NCBI GenBank assembly: GCA_017436845.1 | Contig: JAFSCJ010000012.1 | Location: forward strand, 1 to 64,000 | Direction of reading: 5' to 3' | DNA length: 64,000 nt | Origin: Muribaculaceae bacterium | GTDB lineage: Bacteria > Bacteroidota > Bacteroidia > Bacteroidales > Muribaculaceae | Shown here: positions 45,470 to 56,322 of the stretch, piece after piece | Layout: the number at the start of each line of letters is the position of its first letter | How positions within the stretch are numbered: the stretch's first letter is position 1 | The notes under the pieces: generated by a model | The model's input: the letters and a program-made list of their open reading frames with translations, nothing else | Database searches by the model: none | What the model was told of the DNA's origin: nothing | Program-made: the position numbers and the translations under genes

Positions 45470-46180
45470 ATGAAAAAGAGACTTGTGGTATCAACAGGGG
45501 CGGGGATGAGTGCCGAGAGTGGAATTTCTACTTTTCGTGATAGTGGAGGATTGTGGGAACAATATCCTGTAATGGATGTGGCGAGTGCCGATGGGTTTGC
45601 GCGCAATCCTGCTTTGGTACACAGGTTTTACAATGAACGACGCAAGGCTTTATTGAATGCCGAACCTAATGCCGGTCATCTTGGGCTTGTTGATTTGGAA
45701 CAGGATTTTGATACATATATCATCACTCAAAATGTCGATGACCTGCATGAGCGAGCAGGCAGCCGCCATGTATTGCATCTTCATGGCGAGTTGATGAAAG
45801 TGCGTTCAATGAAAGATGAGCAACGAGTATATACTTTGACACCTGATAATCTTGAAACATCGCCTGAAACGAGATATGAATATGGCGATGCCGTGCGTCC
45901 TCACATTGTCTTTTTTCAAGAGGCTGTTCCTAACATCGAGCCGGCGATTGAACTTGTGAAAGAGGCTGATATATTTGTTGTTATAGGTACATCGCTAAAC
46001 GTGTATCCGGCAGCGGGATTATTGTATTATGTGCGCCCTGATGCTGAGGTTTATTATATCGATCCCAAGCCTGCTCCCACGCCCAATGTGAAGGTAAATG
46101 TGTTGCCCATGAAGGCGAGTGAAGGGGTTGCCAAGTTGAAGAATTTGCTGAAAAACAACCACAAAAATTTACGGATGTAA
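45470..46180 (+). CDS. cobB: NAD-dependent protein deacylase (sirtuin) without zinc cysteines
   Basis: 236-aa sirtuin that removes acyl groups from lysine with NAD. NAD site: STGAGMSAESGISTFRD near 8-24 and TQNVDDLHERAG near 85-96, with the catalytic His in HLHGE. The Y-x-x-R pair that confers desuccinylase activity appears as FYNERR near 55-60. The zinc ribbon is missing: no CxxC follows the HLHGE block, and the region LMKVRSMKDEQRVYTL has no cysteine. I recall the same in other Bacteroidales sirtuins. Just upstream of the division cluster where mraZ would usually be found. Confidence 0.85.
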   Translation: MKKRLVVSTGAGMSAESGISTFRDSGGLWEQYPVMDVASADGFARNPALVHRFYNERRKALLNAEPNAGHLGLVDLEQDFDTYIITQNVDDLHERAGSRHVLHLHGELMKVRSMKDEQRVYTLTPDNLETSPETRYEYGDAVRPHIVFFQEAVPNIEPAIELVKEADIFVVIGTSLNVYPAAGLLYYVRPDAEVYYIDPKPAPTPNVKVNVLPMKASEGVAKLKNLLKNNHKNLRM

Positions 46181-46286
46181 ACATTCGTAACCCAGAGGTA
46201 TGTATTGGTGTAAGTGCTGAAATTTCGGGTGTTTGGATGAATGTTAATAACTTTTTTTGAAATTAGGCATAAAAAGTTTGTTTTGT

Positions 46287-46320
46287 TTTGTAAATAACAA
46301 GTAATAATTTGCTATCTTTA
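46287..46320 (+). promoter_or_regulatory. Candidate promoter of the division cluster
   Basis: TTTG (46287-46290) and TATCTTTA (46313-46320) with a 22-nt spacer; the final G of the -7 motif is A. It lies 43 nt before rsmH in a 182-bp gap that contains no mraZ frame. Tentative. Confidence 0.4.
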
Positions 46321-46362
46321 CAACGTAAATATAACACAATCCGCTCTTTTTGCTAAAAGCCT

Positions 46363-47271
46363 ATGTCTCAAGAAGTTTATCATGTCCCTGCTTTGTTGCC
46401 TGAAACAATTTCAGGATTGCAAATTAATCCCGATGGCATCTATGTAGATGCAACGTTTGGTGGCGGAGGTCATTCGCGCGCGATTGTGAGCGAATTATCA
46501 CCTAAAGGGCACCTTTACTCATTTGATCAAGATGAGGAGGCAGTAGCAAATGCTTTTGATGATCCTCGATTTACGATTGTATATAGCAACTTCCGATATC
46601 TGTCAAATTTCATGCGTTACTACGATGTTGAGGGAGTAGATGGAATATTGGCTGATTTGGGGGTTTCTTTTCATCATTTTGATGACAAGGAACGAGGCTT
46701 TTCTTTTCGCTGGGAGGGCCGATTGGATATGCGCATGAATCAAAAAGCGTCAAAAGATGCGTCGTGGATTATTGAAAATTACACTGAGGAGCAATTGTCA
46801 GACTTATTTTACCTCTATGGTGAGTTGAAAAATTCTCGACGATTGGCATCGGCAATCGTTAAGGCTCGCGGCCAGTCAAAAGTTGACACTGTAGAAAAAT
46901 TGCTTGAGATAGTAAGGCCTATGATAAATCCGCGACAAGAGAAAAAAGAGCTTGCGCAGATTTTTCAAGCGTTGCGCATCGAGGTGAATGGCGAAATTGA
47001 AGTATTAAAAAGTTTTTTGGAGCAGTCGCTAAAGGTTTTAAAGTCCGGAGGACGATTGGCAGTGATAACTTATCATTCGCTTGAAGACAGATTGGTGAAA
47101 AATTTCATGCGTAGCGGAAATCTATCGGGTAATGTGGAGAAAGATTTTTATGGTCGCAATCTGTCCCCATTGAAATTGATTACCTCTAAACCCATTGTCC
47201 CGAGTGGTGAGGAGGTGGAGCGTAACCCTCGTTCACGCAGTGCAAAATTGAGGATAGCAGAAATGATGTAA
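46363..47271 (+). CDS. rsmH: 16S rRNA C1402-N4 methyltransferase
   Basis: SAM-dependent methylation of 16S rRNA position C1402. 302 aa. The signature DATFGGGGHSRAIV near residues 27-40 (GGGGHS), GILADLGVSFHHFD near 97-110, and late TYHSLEDRLVKNF and NPRSRSAKLR blocks are typical of MraW/RsmH. First gene of the dcw cluster here; mraZ is absent. Confidence 0.94.
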   Translation: MSQEVYHVPALLPETISGLQINPDGIYVDATFGGGGHSRAIVSELSPKGHLYSFDQDEEAVANAFDDPRFTIVYSNFRYLSNFMRYYDVEGVDGILADLGVSFHHFDDKERGFSFRWEGRLDMRMNQKASKDASWIIENYTEEQLSDLFYLYGELKNSRRLASAIVKARGQSKVDTVEKLLEIVRPMINPRQEKKELAQIFQALRIEVNGEIEVLKSFLEQSLKVLKSGGRLAVITYHSLEDRLVKNFMRSGNLSGNVEKDFYGRNLSPLKLITSKPIVPSGEEVERNPRSRSAKLRIAEMM

Positions 47272-47293
47272 AATGTGATTTTGAAAAATCGAT

Positions 47294-47650
47294 ATGGCAA
47301 AAACTGAAAATAACGAAAAAAAGAAAAACAACAATGATTCATTGTTGTTACGAGCATTACATGGTCGTTTGATTTCTACCGATTTTTTTGCTAAGCATTG
47401 GTTAAAAGTGCTTATAGCCATTGTCATGATTTTGATTTATATCACAAATAAATATCAGTGTTTGACCAAGATGGAAACAATACGCGCCCTTGAGCAGGAA
47501 CTTGAGATCGTTGAAACCGAGCGAGTGAGAGTGAGAGGTGAATATATGAGTTTAATCCGTGAATCATCAATGCAACATCTTGTTGATTCTTTACGTCTTG
47601 GGTTGCAAGTACAAGATCGTCCTCCCTTTAAAATTTCTTATACAAAATGA
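47294..47650 (+). CDS. ftsL: FtsL-like division protein
   Basis: 118 aa, small bitopic membrane protein: a basic cytoplasmic part (1-35), one hydrophobic helix (about 38-52, KVLIAIVMILIYI) and a periplasmic heptad-rich region (61-90, ALEQELEIVETERVRV). FtsL bridges FtsQ/B and FtsI/W in the divisome. Sequence is weakly conserved, and the assignment rests on topology and on its position between rsmH and ftsI. It overlaps ftsI by 4 nt (ATGA). Confidence 0.8.
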   Translation: MAKTENNEKKKNNNDSLLLRALHGRLISTDFFAKHWLKVLIAIVMILIYITNKYQCLTKMETIRALEQELEIVETERVRVRGEYMSLIRESSMQHLVDSLRLGLQVQDRPPFKISYTK

Positions 47651-49728
47651 AAAAAGATAACAATCGACATCACATTCTGTTTCGTTATGTTCTTATTACG
47701 TCCGGAATTTTGTTGTTTGCCGCTTTGATAGTGATTAAGGCATTTGACACGACAATTATTTCAGCTGACAAATGGAATGAAAAAGCAATGAAGGAGTTGT
47801 CCCGTGTTGAGATTATCAAGCCGGAGAGAGGAAATATTTTGGCAAGCGATGGCAGTATATTGGCGACTAATTTGCAATTCTATACTGTGCGCATAGATTT
47901 TCGTAGCGAGCGATTTATGAAAGAACGTTATGTAATGGCATTGGACTCATTGTCTGACAGCCTTGCTCGTTATTTCCCTGTGAGAACTAAAGCGGGGTGG
48001 AAAAAATATTTGCAAGAGCCGTTGACTCGCAAAAAGTTGCCTCGCAGTTTCCGATTGTTACGTAACATAAGCTATGCCGACTACATGAAATTGCGCACAT
48101 TCCCATTCTTAAATATTCCTAATCGCAACAAAAATGGATTATTGAAAGAGTCTAAGATGCGCCGAAAATATCCCTATGGTGATATGGCGGCATTGAGTGT
48201 TGGCATTGTGAGTGAACGCCCCAACGGACAAATCAGAGGTGTATCAGGTCTTGAAAAGGACTTGGATTCATTGCTATATGGTAAGCCCGGAGTTACAAAG
48301 AAAATCCCATTGACAAAAAATCTTGTTAACTGGATTGATACACCGGCAACTCCCGGATATAATGTGCGTACAACGATTGATGTCAAGATGCAAGATATCG
48401 TTGAGCATGAGTTAAGCAAGGTGCTTGAACTGTGTAATGCAGAGTGGGGTACAGCTGTCTTGATGGAGGTGTCAACCGGAGATATCAAAGCGATATCAAA
48501 TCTTGAAAAAGATAAACGAAGCGGAAGATATATCGAGGGGCAAAATCGTGCCGTGTTACGTTATGAGCCGGGCTCGGTGGTTAAAACATTGTCAATGCTC
48601 ATTGCGCTTGAGGATGGTATAGTGAGAGATACCAATCGTGTAATTCACACCGGTTCAGCCTATGCTTATGCCGGAGGTCGCGCTATCACTGATGCCCATG
48701 GTGTGGGTTCGATGAAAGTGAGTGAGGTGCTTGAGCGTTCATCAAATATCGGAATGACAAAAATCATTACAAGCAGGTATGACCAAAATCCGGGTGGATT
48801 TTATTCCCGTTTAAAAGAGATTGGATTTTTTGAGCCGATGCATACCGGTATTGCTGAAGAAATCAGACCTCGAATAGATAGTGTGCCAAACAATAGAGGC
48901 GGTCGCATTGCATTGTCTCGCATGTGCTATGGTTATGCAACAGAGATACCTCCAATGTATATGCTTTCGATTTATAATGCTATTGCCAATGGAGGAAAAT
49001 ATGTGCGTCCACGATTGGTAAAAGGACTTTCGGGTAATGGAATAGATACAATCTATCCTGTTTCATACATTCGCGACCGCATCTGTAGTGAAGAAAATGC
49101 CGCTATCTTGCGCACGATGTTGAAAAAAGTTGTGTGGGGCAAGCATGGTACAGGGCGATTGTTGCGCAATAAGTATGTTGAAATAGCAGGAAAGACAGGG
49201 ACATGCTATATGGTTGATAGTATAACTCGTCGATATGATACAAGCAAAAAACGTCTTGCATTCTGTGGATTTTTTCCTGCCGACAATCCTCAATATTCAT
49301 GTGTGGTGTTGACTTGTAACCCTCGTCAATATCCTAAAGGAGCTGCAAGTACCAGCGGAACGGTATTGAAAAACATAGCATTGATGATGTATTCCCGCGG
49401 TATGCTGAATAATAGTTCAGATTATTATGCAGAAGCAAATCCTGGAACAGTCCCCACATTGTATGCTTCCAAAGATGCCAAACGCAATACTGAGATAAGA
49501 ACTAATCTAAGAATTCCTAAAATCAAGCGTTTTGCCACTCCTGACTATGACACACTTGGAGTTCCCGATGTAGTGGGATTTGGCGCAAGAGATGCCATTG
49601 CCGTAATGGAAGCGAGAGGCTTGAATGTGAAACTTGATGGCTCAGGATATGTAATAGCACAAACACCAAGTGCAGGTGCAGATATTGAGTCGGGTGGTAT
49701 GGTGAAGTTAACATTAATGGATCAGTAA
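47647..49728 (+). CDS. ftsI: Penicillin-binding protein FtsI (PBP3) with PASTA domain
   Basis: Septal peptidoglycan transpeptidase of 693 aa. One helix near 13-31, a dimerisation domain, then the catalytic domain with S310-x-x-K313 (PGSVVK), SSN (365-367) and K516-T-G (KTGTC). A C-terminal PASTA-like domain of about 55 residues (from about 638, [20 protein letters not shown]) follows; PASTA domains bind peptidoglycan or muropeptides. Coupled to ftsL by ATGA and 5 nt from murE. Confidence 0.94.
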   Translation: MKKDNNRHHILFRYVLITSGILLFAALIVIKAFDTTIISADKWNEKAMKELSRVEIIKPERGNILASDGSILATNLQFYTVRIDFRSERFMKERYVMALDSLSDSLARYFPVRTKAGWKKYLQEPLTRKKLPRSFRLLRNISYADYMKLRTFPFLNIPNRNKNGLLKESKMRRKYPYGDMAALSVGIVSERPNGQIRGVSGLEKDLDSLLYGKPGVTKKIPLTKNLVNWIDTPATPGYNVRTTIDVKMQDIVEHELSKVLELCNAEWGTAVLMEVSTGDIKAISNLEKDKRSGRYIEGQNRAVLRYEPGSVVKTLSMLIALEDGIVRDTNRVIHTGSAYAYAGGRAITDAHGVGSMKVSEVLERSSNIGMTKIITSRYDQNPGGFYSRLKEIGFFEPMHTGIAEEIRPRIDSVPNNRGGRIALSRMCYGYATEIPPMYMLSIYNAIANGGKYVRPRLVKGLSGNGIDTIYPVSYIRDRICSEENAAILRTMLKKVVWGKHGTGRLLRNKYVEIAGKTGTCYMVDSITRRYDTSKKRLAFCGFFPADNPQYSCVVLTCNPRQYPKGAASTSGTVLKNIALMMYSRGMLNNSSDYYAEANPGTVPTLYASKDAKRNTEIRTNLRIPKIKRFATPDYDTLGVPDVVGFGARDAIAVMEARGLNVKLDGSGYVIAQTPSAGADIESGGMVKLTLMDQ

Positions 49729-49733
49729 TCATT

Positions 49734-51194
49734 ATGAAACAGTTGAAGCAACTTCTATCGTCCGTAATAGTTGAGGAGATAGTGGGGAATGAAAATATAG
49801 AAATTACAGCCGTTATCAGCGATTCGCGCAGAGCGATTCCAGGCTCTCTTTTTGTGGCAGTGAGAGGAGTAAATGTCGATGGACATTCATTTATCCCATC
49901 ATTGCATGAAAAAGGGGTTGTTGCAGTTGTTTGCGAAGAGTTACCCATGTTTTTGGAACCTACAGTTACCTATGTGAGAGTAGCAAATACATCTGTTGCA
50001 TTGGGTTTTATCGCATCGGAATGGTGGGATAATCCATCGCAAAAGTTAAAACTTGTGGGTGTAACAGGAACAAACGGTAAAACAACTACTGCAACACTCA
50101 TTTATGAGATGGCGCGATTGATGGGATATAAAGCGGGCTTGCTTTCTACTGTGTGTAATTATATAGAAACAGAAGCAGTTCCTGCAACACAAACGACCCC
50201 CGACCCTCTAACAATAAATGAATTGTTGCATCGCATGGTGGAGCAGGGTTGTAGTTATGCCGCAATGGAGGTCAGTTCTCATGCTGCTCATCAGCATCGC
50301 ATTGCCGGATTGCAATTTGCAGGAGGAGTATTCTCTAATCTTACACGAGATCATCTTGATTACCACAAAACATTTGATGCTTATCTTGCCGCAAAGAAAT
50401 CGTTCTTTGATTTATTGCCATCTAAAGCTTTTGCATTGACAAATCTTGATGATAAGGTGGGAGAAGTGATGTTGCAAAATACACTGGCGCAAAAGAAGAC
50501 ATATTCGCTTCGCACTCGTGCCGATTTCATGGGGCGCATAATAGAAAGTCGTCTTGATGGGACATTGATATCATTTAATAACAATGAAGTAGAGGTGCTG
50601 TTTGCCGGTAAATTTAATGCCTATAACTTGCTTTCGGTTTATGCAACTTCGATATTGTTAGGATGGGATAAAGAACAAGTACTTGTAAATATGAGCCGAT
50701 TAGTACCTGTTGCCGGGCGTTTTCAAGCGTTTTATGCCCCAAAAGGATATGCGGCAATTGTTGACTATGCCCACACTCCCGATGCTGTAATAAATGTACT
50801 TAACACGATAAGAGAGGTAATTGGAACAAATGGTAAAATCATTACAGTTGTGGGAGCCGGCGGTAATAGAGACAAGGGAAAGCGTCCTATCATGGCCAAA
50901 GAGGCGGCAATGCGTAGTGATAGATTGATACTAACTTCAGATAACCCTCGTGATGAGGAACCTGCCGATATTTTACATGATATGGAAGCCGGTCTTGATG
51001 ATGGGGCACGCAAGAAAACATTGAGCATTGTCGAGCGTCGTGAGGCAATACGCACAGCTACTATGCTTGCACAACAAGGAGATGTTATTCTCATTGCCGG
51101 TAAAGGTCATGAAGACTATCAAGAAATAAAAGGGGTAAAACATCATTTTGATGATAGAGAAGTGGTACAAGAGATTTTTAAAATGGAATGTTAA
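49734..51194 (+). CDS. murE: UDP-MurNAc-tripeptide synthetase (MurE)
   Basis: Adds the third amino acid, probably meso-diaminopimelate, to UDP-MurNAc-dipeptide. 486 aa. ATP-binding [14 protein letters not shown] (about 108-121), a late Mur-ligase block DYAHTPDA and [13 protein letters not shown], which is the DNPR motif that selects diaminopimelate. The presence of dapB in the window is in line with that. Between ftsI and mraY. Confidence 0.95.
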   Translation: MKQLKQLLSSVIVEEIVGNENIEITAVISDSRRAIPGSLFVAVRGVNVDGHSFIPSLHEKGVVAVVCEELPMFLEPTVTYVRVANTSVALGFIASEWWDNPSQKLKLVGVTGTNGKTTTATLIYEMARLMGYKAGLLSTVCNYIETEAVPATQTTPDPLTINELLHRMVEQGCSYAAMEVSSHAAHQHRIAGLQFAGGVFSNLTRDHLDYHKTFDAYLAAKKSFFDLLPSKAFALTNLDDKVGEVMLQNTLAQKKTYSLRTRADFMGRIIESRLDGTLISFNNNEVEVLFAGKFNAYNLLSVYATSILLGWDKEQVLVNMSRLVPVAGRFQAFYAPKGYAAIVDYAHTPDAVINVLNTIREVIGTNGKIITVVGAGGNRDKGKRPIMAKEAAMRSDRLILTSDNPRDEEPADILHDMEAGLDDGARKKTLSIVERREAIRTATMLAQQGDVILIAGKGHEDYQEIKGVKHHFDDREVVQEIFKMEC

Positions 51195-51218
51195 TTTTGA
51201 GAAATATATAACGAAAAG

Positions 51219-52481
51219 ATGTTTTATTATTTAGCTGATTTATTAAGAGATTACAATATTCCCGGTGCCGGACTGATGGATTATATCACATTCCGTTCAG
51301 GCGCGGCATTAATGTTGTCATTGTTTATCGCATTGGTAATCGGGCGACGCATAATCGATAGATTACAACTGATGCAGGTAGGTGAGATTGTGAGAGACCT
51401 TGGGCTTGAAGGACAAATGAGCAAAAAGGGAACCCCGACAATGGGCGGAATTATAATCATCATTTCAATTCTCGTTCCATGCCTGCTTGTGGGTAAATTG
51501 AGTAATATTTATATGATATTGATGCTTATTGCCACCATTTGGCTCGGAACTCTCGGATTTCTCGATGACTACATTAAAGTTGCTCGCAAGGATAAAGAGG
51601 GATTAAAAGGGAAATTCAAGATTGTAGGGCAGGTGGGTTTAGGACTCATCGTTGGGTTGACGATGTATCTTAGTCCTGATATTGTGATAAGAGAAAACAG
51701 AGAGGTGGAAAATGTGGTAAACCATGAAGTGGTAATTACCTATGAGAAAGATAATGTAAAATCAACTCAAACAACAATTCCATTTGTAAAAAACAATAAC
51801 TTTGACTATGCTTCATTGACATCATGGATGGGTGATTATGCTCAAATCGGGGGGTGGATTTTATTCATTATCGTAACAATATTAGTTGTTACAGCGACAT
51901 CCAATGGAGCAAATCTCACTGATGGTCTTGATGGTCTTGCTACCGGGACATCGGCAATTATCGGTATTGCGCTTGCCATAATGGCATATTTAGGTGGTAA
52001 CATAATCTACTCGTCTTACTTGAATATCATGTATATTCCCGGCTCTGAAGAGTTGGTAGTGTATATGGCTGCATTTATTGGAGCTTTGATAGGATTTTTA
52101 TGGTATAATGCTTTTCCGGCACAAGTTTTTATGGGCGATACCGGAAGTTTGACAATCGGCGGAATTATAGCAGTATTTGCGATATTAATCCACAAAGAAT
52201 TATTGATACCTATATTGTGCGCGATCTTCTTTGTTGAAGATTTGTCAGTAATGGCGCAGGTAGGCTATTTTAAGTATACAAAACGTCGCACAGGAGAGGG
52301 CAAACGCATTTTTAAGATGACGCCACTACATCATCATTTCCAAAAACCGGGAAATAGTGGAATTGATGCATTGATACAAAAGCCATTTAATCCTGTACCA
52401 GAGTCAAAAATAGTGATACGTTTTTGGATTATTGGAATATTTTTAGCAGCTATAACATTTGTTACTTTAAAGATAAGATAA
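51219..52481 (+). CDS. mraY: Phospho-MurNAc-pentapeptide translocase (MraY)
   Basis: Transfers phospho-MurNAc-pentapeptide to undecaprenyl phosphate, making lipid I. 420 aa with about ten hydrophobic segments. The catalytic signatures are visible: GTPTMGG near 69-75, LGFLDDYIK near 109-118, [13 protein letters not shown] (about 230-242) with Asp/Asn ligands, and the late HHHFQ (365-369). Longer than the roughly 360-aa E. coli enzyme because of an insertion near 160-200, seen in Bacteroidetes. Confidence 0.94.
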   Translation: MFYYLADLLRDYNIPGAGLMDYITFRSGAALMLSLFIALVIGRRIIDRLQLMQVGEIVRDLGLEGQMSKKGTPTMGGIIIIISILVPCLLVGKLSNIYMILMLIATIWLGTLGFLDDYIKVARKDKEGLKGKFKIVGQVGLGLIVGLTMYLSPDIVIRENREVENVVNHEVVITYEKDNVKSTQTTIPFVKNNNFDYASLTSWMGDYAQIGGWILFIIVTILVVTATSNGANLTDGLDGLATGTSAIIGIALAIMAYLGGNIIYSSYLNIMYIPGSEELVVYMAAFIGALIGFLWYNAFPAQVFMGDTGSLTIGGIIAVFAILIHKELLIPILCAIFFVEDLSVMAQVGYFKYTKRRTGEGKRIFKMTPLHHHFQKPGNSGIDALIQKPFNPVPESKIVIRFWIIGIFLAAITFVTLKIR

Positions 52482-52486
52482 CGACA

Positions 52487-53833
52487 ATGAAAAGACTTGT
52501 TGTACTCGGAGGAGGAGAAAGCGGAGTGGGAGCTGCAATCCTCGGAAAAGTAAAAGGTATGAAAGTGTTTCTTTCTGACATGGGAAAGATTGCACAACGA
52601 TATAAAGATGCATTGAATGAAGCAGGCATCGAGTGGGAAGAGGGAGTGCACACCGAGGCGCGCATTCTTGCTGCTGATGAGGTGGTGAAAAGTCCCGGAA
52701 TTCCACCAACAGTGCCCATCATGCAACGCATTGCCTCAAAAAACATTCCTGTAATTTCAGAGATTGAGTTTGCCGGTCGTTATACCGATGCCAAAATGGT
52801 GTGTATAACAGGTAGTAATGGTAAAACGACAACAACATTATTGACCTATCACATTTTGAAAAATGCAGGGATAAATGTAGGGTTGGCAGGAAATGTAGGT
52901 AAAAGCCTTGCGTGGCAAGTGGCTTATGAAAAGCATGATGTATATGTGATCGAGTTGAGCAGTTTCCAACTTGAAAACATGTATGATTTTAAGGCCAATG
53001 TGGCAGTGATGTTGAACATTACACCTGACCACCTTGACCGATATGACTATGAGATGCAGAATTATGTAAATGCAAAATTCCGCATTATTCGCAACCAAAC
53101 ATCCCAAGATGCGTTCATCTTCTGGCAAGATGACCCCGTTATTCAAGCGCAAATGCGCCAATTGAAAATCGAGGCAAGTCTTTTTCCATTTGCCGAAATG
53201 GAAGAGGAAGGCTCAAAAGCCTATATCGACGCCGAACATGATTTGGTGATAAACACTCCCGGCTCATCAATCAGAATGCCCCGTGCCGACTTGTCACTTA
53301 ATGGTTTACACAACCTATATAACTCGATGGCCGCCGGTCTTTCGGCGTGTTTGCTTGATATCGACAAAGAGGATATTCGTCGTGCACTTTCTGATTTTGA
53401 AGGCGTAGAGCATCGTTTGGAATATGTTGCTACAGTCAATGGAGTGCGTTATATAAATGACTCTAAGGCAACAAATGTAAATTCATGCTGGTATGCATTG
53501 GAAAGCATGCCTCAAAATACGGTATTAATACTTGGCGGTAAAGATAAAGGGAATGACTATACCGAAATAGAGCCATTGGTTATTAAAAAGGTAAAGGCTA
53601 TTGTGTGTATGGGTAAAGACAATGAGAAATTAATGAAATTTTTCGAAGATAAAGTTCCTGAAATCAGAAACACCCATTCGCTTGATGACGCAATGAAAGC
53701 ATGTGCTGAAATTGCTGTTGATGGTGATACAGTATTATTGTCTCCCTGTTGTGCAAGTTTTGACCTGTTTAAAAGCTACGAAGATCGCGGAGAGCAATTT
53801 AAAGCAGCCGTAAAATCAATGTTAAACAAATAA
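52487..53833 (+). CDS. murD: UDP-MurNAc-alanine D-glutamate ligase
   Basis: Adds D-glutamate to UDP-MurNAc-L-Ala. 448 aa from MKRLVVLGGGESG; an in-frame ATG 63 nt upstream inside mraY is not used. ATP-binding CITGSNGKTTTTLL near 105-118, NITPDHLDRYD near 180-190, and late GGKDKGNDY with C-terminal LSPCCASFD (Mur-ligase motif). The start is 5 nt after the mraY stop. Confidence 0.95.
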   Translation: MKRLVVLGGGESGVGAAILGKVKGMKVFLSDMGKIAQRYKDALNEAGIEWEEGVHTEARILAADEVVKSPGIPPTVPIMQRIASKNIPVISEIEFAGRYTDAKMVCITGSNGKTTTTLLTYHILKNAGINVGLAGNVGKSLAWQVAYEKHDVYVIELSSFQLENMYDFKANVAVMLNITPDHLDRYDYEMQNYVNAKFRIIRNQTSQDAFIFWQDDPVIQAQMRQLKIEASLFPFAEMEEEGSKAYIDAEHDLVINTPGSSIRMPRADLSLNGLHNLYNSMAAGLSACLLDIDKEDIRRALSDFEGVEHRLEYVATVNGVRYINDSKATNVNSCWYALESMPQNTVLILGGKDKGNDYTEIEPLVIKKVKAIVCMGKDNEKLMKFFEDKVPEIRNTHSLDDAMKACAEIAVDGDTVLLSPCCASFDLFKSYEDRGEQFKAAVKSMLNK

Positions 53834-53855
53834 ATAACCCCACCATTAATCTCCT

Positions 53856-55205
53856 ATGCAGGATAACGAATATATAACAGCTGCTCCTGATAAAGAAGGA
53901 AAACAGCCGGAAGATCTAAAACCCGAAAAGAAACCCAAATTGAAAGCCGATAAGCACATTTGGGGTCTTTATATAGCATTGTGCATTATTTCTATAATAG
54001 AATTATATAGTGCATCATCTCGTGAGGTTGCATCGTCGGCAATGGGTGTTTATGGTCCCATTGTGAGGCATTGCTCAATGTTGTTTGTGGGTTTAATATT
54101 AATGTTGGCGCTTCAGCGCATACATTATAAGTGGTTTATCCCTCTAATTCCATTATTTGCGATAGCAAGTGCCTTGATGATGGTGTATGTAATGTTTTTT
54201 GGTGATATAATTAATGGAGCGCGTCGCAGTTTTAGTTTATTTGGCGTAATGATACAGCCGGCTGAATTCTTAAAATTATCGGCGGCGATGGTGATTGCAT
54301 TAGTGATGTCTCGCAACCAGATGCTTCGTGGAGTAAAAACTAAAGGTGTTGTGATATGTGCGGTAACTGTTATTATTTTTGGCGGACTTTTGTTTAACCA
54401 GGGGTTGACCAATACAATATTGTTGATGTCGATAAGTCTATCGATGATGTTGATTGGTGGTGTTCAATGGAAAAAATTTGGTGTTGTACTGCTTGCTTAC
54501 GGAATAATTGCTGTTGGAGCCCTTTGGTTAAAGATGGAGAAGGCTGAGGAACGAGCAGATAAATTGAAAGCCGGAATAGAAGTAGAACAAATGGATGGAA
54601 GCCGTCATGAAACAGTAAAGACTGACCGTTCAGGGACATGGCAAGCCCGCATTGATCGATTCTTGGGAGATAGTATTCCGAAATATGATAAACCGATTAC
54701 AGCTGATAATCGTCAAGAGATGTATGCTTATATGGCACAAGCCAATGGAGGGTTGTTGGGGGTATTCCCCGGTAATTCTCGTGAGGCAGCGCGTCTTCCT
54801 CTTGCGTTTTCTGATTATATTTATTCAATCATAATCGAAGATATGGGATTTATAGGCGGAATGTTTGTATTGATATTATATTTATGGTTGTTGGCTCGAG
54901 CCGGAGCTATTGCGAGCCGATGCAGTAGAGCTTTTCCTGCAATGCTTGTGATAGGGATGGCAGTGATGATAGTGTTCCAAGCGCTATTTCACATGGCTAT
55001 TGTTACCGGAGTGTTCCCGGTATCAGGACAGCCATTGCCATTGATATCAAAAGGAGGCTCATCAATATTAATAACATCGATAGCTTTTGGCGTAATGCTA
55101 AGTGTGAGTCGATTTGCTGTGCGCAGTGGCAAGAAACAAGAGATTAAACAAGAGATGAACACTCTTCCCGAGGGTGTTCGTGCCGATAATCCCACTCAAT
55201 TATAG
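53856..55205 (+). CDS. ftsW: Septal peptidoglycan glycosyltransferase FtsW
   Basis: SEDS-family lipid II polymerase that pairs with FtsI in septum synthesis. 449 aa with about ten membrane helices after a charged 30-residue N-terminus. A long extracytoplasmic loop lies near 230-290. SEDS motifs include QPAEFLKLSAA (about 130-140), VFPGNSREAARLPLAFSDYIYSIIIEDMG (around 295-330; key Asp/Glu) and PLPLISKGGSSI. In RodA/FtsW terms, position next to murG and ftsQ supports FtsW. Confidence 0.93.
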   Translation: MQDNEYITAAPDKEGKQPEDLKPEKKPKLKADKHIWGLYIALCIISIIELYSASSREVASSAMGVYGPIVRHCSMLFVGLILMLALQRIHYKWFIPLIPLFAIASALMMVYVMFFGDIINGARRSFSLFGVMIQPAEFLKLSAAMVIALVMSRNQMLRGVKTKGVVICAVTVIIFGGLLFNQGLTNTILLMSISLSMMLIGGVQWKKFGVVLLAYGIIAVGALWLKMEKAEERADKLKAGIEVEQMDGSRHETVKTDRSGTWQARIDRFLGDSIPKYDKPITADNRQEMYAYMAQANGGLLGVFPGNSREAARLPLAFSDYIYSIIIEDMGFIGGMFVLILYLWLLARAGAIASRCSRAFPAMLVIGMAVMIVFQALFHMAIVTGVFPVSGQPLPLISKGGSSILITSIAFGVMLSVSRFAVRSGKKQEIKQEMNTLPEGVRADNPTQL

Positions 55206-55210
55206 AAAAT

Positions 55211-56311
55211 ATGAGTAAAAAGTGTTATAAGATATTAGTTAGTGGAGGTGGTACCGGAGGGCATATATTCCCTGCTTTGTCAATCGCAAATGCATTGAAA
55301 CGCCGTAATACCGATACTGAAATTTTGTTTGTCGGAGCTGAAAATCGCATGGAAATGGAGCGAGTTCCTGCAGCCGGATATAAAATAGTGGGGTTACCTG
55401 TGAGCGGTTTTGACCGTCGTCGCTTGTGGCGAAATATAAAAGTGTTGTTCCGTTTGTTCAAGAGTATGAGAATTGCTCGCAAGGTGTTGAAGGATTTTCG
55501 CCCTGATATGGCAGTAGGGGTAGGTGGTTATGCAAGTGGACCAATGCTCAAGGCTGCTCAGAAACGAGGAATTCCCACTTTGTTGCAAGAGCAAAATTCC
55601 TATGCCGGTGTAACAAATAAGTTATTGGCAAAAAATGCCGAAGCAATTTGTGTGGCATATGAAAATATGGAGCGTTTTTTCCCTGCCGATAAGATTATTT
55701 TGACCGGAAATCCTGTGCGTGCCGATATATTAAATGTAGTAGAAACGCAGGCACAAGCTAAGGAAGCTCTTGGATTTGATGCCTCTCGTCCATTGGTACT
55801 TGTTGTTGGTGGTAGTCTTGGCGCTCGCACAATAAATGATAGTATGGCTGTTTCGCTTGATGCAATTACATCAACAGGTGCATCTGTTTTATGGCAAACA
55901 GGAAAACTATATGCCGATGAATGTTGTGCAAAAGCACAAGGTTATCCAACAGTAAAAGCACAGCCATTTATTTCTAACATGGGAGTAGCTTATCGTGCTG
56001 CGGATATTGTTGTGTCAAGAGCAGGAGCAAGCACAATTTCGGAGTTGCAATTATTGGGGATGCCCGCAATTCTTGTGCCGTCGCCCAATGTCGCAGAGGA
56101 TCATCAACGTAAAAATGCACAGGCTCTTGTGGATAAAGATGCGGCAGTAATGATATTGGATGCTGAATGTAAGGAAAAGCTTGCGCAAGAGGTTACATTG
56201 TTATTGTCTGATGAGGAAAAACGTTCACGCATGTCGGCCAATGTTTTGAAGATGGCATTGCGTGATGCTGATGAAAAAATTGTTGATACAATATATAACA
56301 TTCTTAAATAA
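55211..56311 (+). CDS. murG: UDP-GlcNAc: lipid I N-acetylglucosaminyltransferase
   Basis: Adds GlcNAc to lipid I to form lipid II, peripheral on the inner membrane face. 366 aa of GT28, with SGGGTGGHIFPALSIA near 10-25, VGGYASGPM near 102-110, LQEQNSYAG near 122-130 and late SRAGASTISELQLLGMPAILVPSP (key residues S-x-AGA and E). Follows ftsW by 5 nt. Confidence 0.95.
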   Translation: MSKKCYKILVSGGGTGGHIFPALSIANALKRRNTDTEILFVGAENRMEMERVPAAGYKIVGLPVSGFDRRRLWRNIKVLFRLFKSMRIARKVLKDFRPDMAVGVGGYASGPMLKAAQKRGIPTLLQEQNSYAGVTNKLLAKNAEAICVAYENMERFFPADKIILTGNPVRADILNVVETQAQAKEALGFDASRPLVLVVGGSLGARTINDSMAVSLDAITSTGASVLWQTGKLYADECCAKAQGYPTVKAQPFISNMGVAYRAADIVVSRAGASTISELQLLGMPAILVPSPNVAEDHQRKNAQALVDKDAAVMILDAECKEKLAQEVTLLLSDEEKRSRMSANVLKMALRDADEKIVDTIYNILK

Positions 56312-56322
56312 GAATATAACTG

